Origin: Methanocaldococcus sp. FS406-22
Lineage (GTDB): Archaea; AGJL01; Methanococci; Methanococcales; Methanocaldococcaceae
DNA length: 64,000 nucleotides
Assembly (NCBI RefSeq): GCF_000025525.1
Contig: NC_013887.1
Location: 1,126,729-1,190,728 of the forward strand
Direction: 5' to 3'
A model generated the notes under the pieces. That model did no database searches. It saw only the letters and a program-made list of their open reading frames with translations, and had not been told where the DNA came from. The position numbers were made by a program, and so were the translations under genes. How positions within the stretch are numbered: position 1 is the first letter of the stretch; each line of letters starts with the position of its first letter. Shown one piece after another: positions 61,984-64,000 of this stretch.

Positions 61984-64000
61984 TTAAAGTTTCTCAATCC
62001 TCAAACATTCATATTTATCAACAAAAGCCATATAATCTGGTGGAATCACTATAGTTGAATCATACTCCTCAACAATTGCTGGCCCTTCAAATATAGCTCC
62101 TGGTTTAAGCTTATCCCTATTATAAACTGCTGTCTCTTCCCATCCACTACTGAAATAAACCTTTCTATAGCTTTCTGGCTTTGGTGTGTATTCTTTAACT
62201 TCACTGCATTTTATCTCTGGCTTTGTCAATAAACCAATAATTGTAACCCTTGCATTAACTAACTCAATCTCCTCCTCTAAAGAACTAAACTTATAAACTG
62301 CCTCATGTTTTTTGTGGAAGTTATCTGCCAATTCTTTTAAATCTCCAGTCCATGGGATTGTTAATTCATAGGACTGCCCTTTATATCTAACATCAATCTG
62401 CTTAACTATCTTTATCTCCTCAAAGCCCTCAACCTCTTTAATTCCCTCCTCTATTAACTCAATAAATATCTCCTCAATCTCTTCCTCATCAACTTCATTT
62501 ATATCTTTTAATATACTTTTAACCTTATCAACTCTACAATCAGCCAATAAAAGCCCTAAAGCAGAGAAAACTCCACATGAAGGAGGAATTAAGATTGATT
62601 TAATCTCCATCTCCTCTGCCAACTCAACTCCATGTAAAGGGCCGGCTCCACCAAATACATACATAACAAAGTCCCTTGGGTCATAGCCTCTCTCAACAGT
62701 AACTATTCTTAATGCCTTTGCCATGGTTGTGTTTGCTAACCTTATTATTCCATAGGCAGTTTCTTCAACACTCTCTCCAATCTTCTCTGCCAATTTTGAT
62801 ATCGCCTTCTCAGCTAAATCTTTTCTTAATGTTAATAATCCTCCACTAAGCTTTTCTCCCAATCTACCAAGGATTAAGTTTGCATCCGTTATTGTTGGCT
62901 TATCATTTCCTTTTCCATAACAAACAGGCCCAGGGTCAGCTCCAGCACTTATTGGGCCGACTCTTAAGGCGTTACCTTCATCAACCCAAGCTATTGTCCC
63001 TCCCCCAGCACTAACCTCAGCCAAATCAATAAATGGAAATCTAACTGGATAACCAGAGCCTTTAATTAATCTTCCAGCATGAACCTCTCCTCCAACTTCA
63101 TACTCATTTGTTACTAAAGGAGAGTTATTAATTATAGTTGATGCCTTGGCAGTTGTTCCACCCATATCAAAGCCTATAACTTTGTTATCATTTAAAATCT
63201 TTGAGAAATAGGCAACTGCAATAGCCCCAGCCGCTGGACCGGATTCAATAAATGCCGCTGGTCTTTCAGTGGCATATTTTATGTTAGAGATGCCTCCACT
63301 ACTCTGCATAACATAAAATTTCCCATTAAAGCCGTTATTTTTTAAAGAGCTTATAAAGCTCTTTAGATACTTTGACATTAATGGCTTTAGATATGCATTA
63401 ACTACAGTTGTGCTTGTCCTCTCATACTCTTTATATTCAGGATTAATTTCATGAGAGGTTATAACATCCACATTAGGGCAGAGATTTTTTATTATTTCCT
63501 TTGCCTTCTTTTCATGAATTGGAGTCTTATAGCTATGTAAAAAAGAGATAACAACTACTTCATAACCTCTTTTTTTAATTATCTCAGCTATTTTTTGCAA
63601 TTCTTCTTCATTTAATGGGATGATTATATTTCCATTTGCATCTATTCTCTCTTCAACCTCATATCTATCTCTCCTCTTTATTAATGGCTTAGGTTTTTCA
63701 AAGAATAAATCATACAGCTTAGGTCTTCTCTGCCTACCAATTTCAATAACATCCCTAAATCCTTTTGTTGTAATTAGTGCAATTTTTGGAGGGTTTAGAT
63801 GCTCTTGCCCTAAGAACATGTTTGTTCCTAAGGTTGTTGCATGGATTAAAATATCTATCTTATCATAAGGTATTTTAGCTGTTTCTATTGCATTTATTGC
63901 TCCAATAGCCGGACTCTTTGGAGTTGTTGGAACTTTAACTACCTTAAACTCTCTGCTATCTTCATCAAAATAAACGAGGTCTGTAAATGTTCCTCCTATA
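61984..64000 (-). CDS. hyuA: Hydantoinase/oxoprolinase subunit A (HyuA), 5' end beyond window
   Basis: The reading frame is open from 61984 to the window edge and the true start lies outside. The edge-proximal sequence IGGTFTDLVYFDEDSREFKV is the N-terminal VGGTFTD ATP-binding motif of HyuA, so only about 10 residues are missing; an internal ATG at 63819 is not the start. About 670 residues are visible. Further motifs: VVNAYLKPLMSKYLKSFISS, YVMQSSGGISNIKYATERPA, KVIGFDMGGTTAKASTIINN, ISAGADPGPVCYGKGNDKPT and MYVFGGAGPLHGVELAEEM. ASKHA-fold ATPase that activates the substrate carbonyl for ring opening together with HyuB. Confidence 0.95.
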   Translation of the reverse strand, partial: IGGTFTDLVYFDEDSREFKVVKVPTTPKSPAIGAINAIETAKIPYDKIDILIHATTLGTNMFLGQEHLNPPKIALITTKGFRDVIEIGRQRRPKLYDLFFEKPKPLIKRRDRYEVEERIDANGNIIIPLNEEELQKIAEIIKKRGYEVVVISFLHSYKTPIHEKKAKEIIKNLCPNVDVITSHEINPEYKEYERTSTTVVNAYLKPLMSKYLKSFISSLKNNGFNGKFYVMQSSGGISNIKYATERPAAFIESGPAAGAIAVAYFSKILNDNKVIGFDMGGTTAKASTIINNSPLVTNEYEVGGEVHAGRLIKGSGYPVRFPFIDLAEVSAGGGTIAWVDEGNALRVGPISAGADPGPVCYGKGNDKPTITDANLILGRLGEKLSGGLLTLRKDLAEKAISKLAEKIGESVEETAYGIIRLANTTMAKALRIVTVERGYDPRDFVMYVFGGAGPLHGVELAEEMEIKSILIPPSCGVFSALGLLLADCRVDKVKSILKDINEVDEEEIEEIFIELIEEGIKEVEGFEEIKIVKQIDVRYKGQSYELTIPWTGDLKELADNFHKKHEAVYKFSSLEEEIELVNARVTIIGLLTKPEIKCSEVKEYTPKPESYRKVYFSSGWEETAVYNRDKLKPGAIFEGPAIVEEYDSTIVIPPDYMAFVDKYECLRIEKL

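Noticed and set aside
63819-63819. ATG at 63819 as start of hyuA
   Set aside because: The frame stays open to the window edge and encodes the conserved N-terminal GGTFTD motif upstream of this ATG.

Overview
The window is AT-rich archaeal DNA from a hyperthermophilic methanogen of the genus Methanocaldococcus. Evidence: archaeal ribosome binding sites (GGTGA, about 5 nt before the start), BRE/TATA promoters, a histone, topoisomerase VI, MCM, prefoldin, Spt5, Rpp21, polyferredoxin-type proteins, and a 5S rRNA embedded in a tRNA cluster. Gene content matches, from memory, two separate M. jannaschii segments (about MJ0369-MJ0386 and MJ0929-MJ0964). They are joined here at the CRISPR array, so this is probably a sister species with a rearrangement at that point. 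That assignment is inference; no search was run.

Layout. (1) 1-2500: small accessory genes: a frameshifted short protein, a two-gene module with a HEPN/UPF0332-like partner, a second inverted copy of that module whose HEPN partner is a remnant, and an orphan. (2) 2501-6382: core genes: top6A, ftsZ, then secE, spt5 and rpl11. (3) 6394-8877: a DedA-PAP2 membrane phosphatase split by a frameshift at a G7 tract, a double winged-helix regulator with a small membrane partner, and a secreted PepSY protein. The last two units share a 19-bp upstream element. (4) 9104-25800: a composite CRISPR-Cas locus. A type I-B (Cst) set (cas6, cas8b, cas7, cas5, cas3, cas4, cas1) is followed by a full type I-A set (csa5, cas7, cas5, cas8a2, cas3', cas3'', csa3), then a convergent cas2 and an array of 18 repeats and 17 spacers. 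Only one cas1, cas2, cas4 and cas6 serve both effectors.

(5) 25801-31142: purB, cbiC, thiI, histone, tRNA-Arg, a DUF92 membrane protein, and the tRNA-Thr/Pro/Tyr/Lys, 5S rRNA, tRNA-Asp cluster. (6) 31207-40658: polyferredoxin, PIN-like protein, phosphodiesterase, purD, a FetB-like permease, a CxxCC protein, two tandem TPR genes and a Rad3/DinG-type helicase. Three related short inverted-repeat (MITE-like) elements lie between these genes. (7) 40717-40966: tRNA-Ile, a duplicated copy of its 3' end, and between them about 150 bp packed with four hairpins. (8) 41070-59461: lipoproteins, a wHTH regulator with a repeat-rich divergent promoter, trm1, ileS, HARP (protein-only RNase P), a nucleotidyltransferase, tRNA-Val, prefoldin alpha, an S-layer-like protein, hisC, a class V aminotransferase, transaldolase and MCM. 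(9) 59458-64000: RNase P protein Rpp21 and a hydantoinase/oxoprolinase pair (hyuB, hyuA) with a coiled-coil protein between them; hyuA runs off the right edge.

The most unusual items are the merged I-B/I-A locus with its mosaic repeats, the hairpin-packed insert at tRNA-Ile, the HEPN module in live and decayed copies, the shared operator at 8312 and 8970, and the frameshifts at homopolymer tracts.
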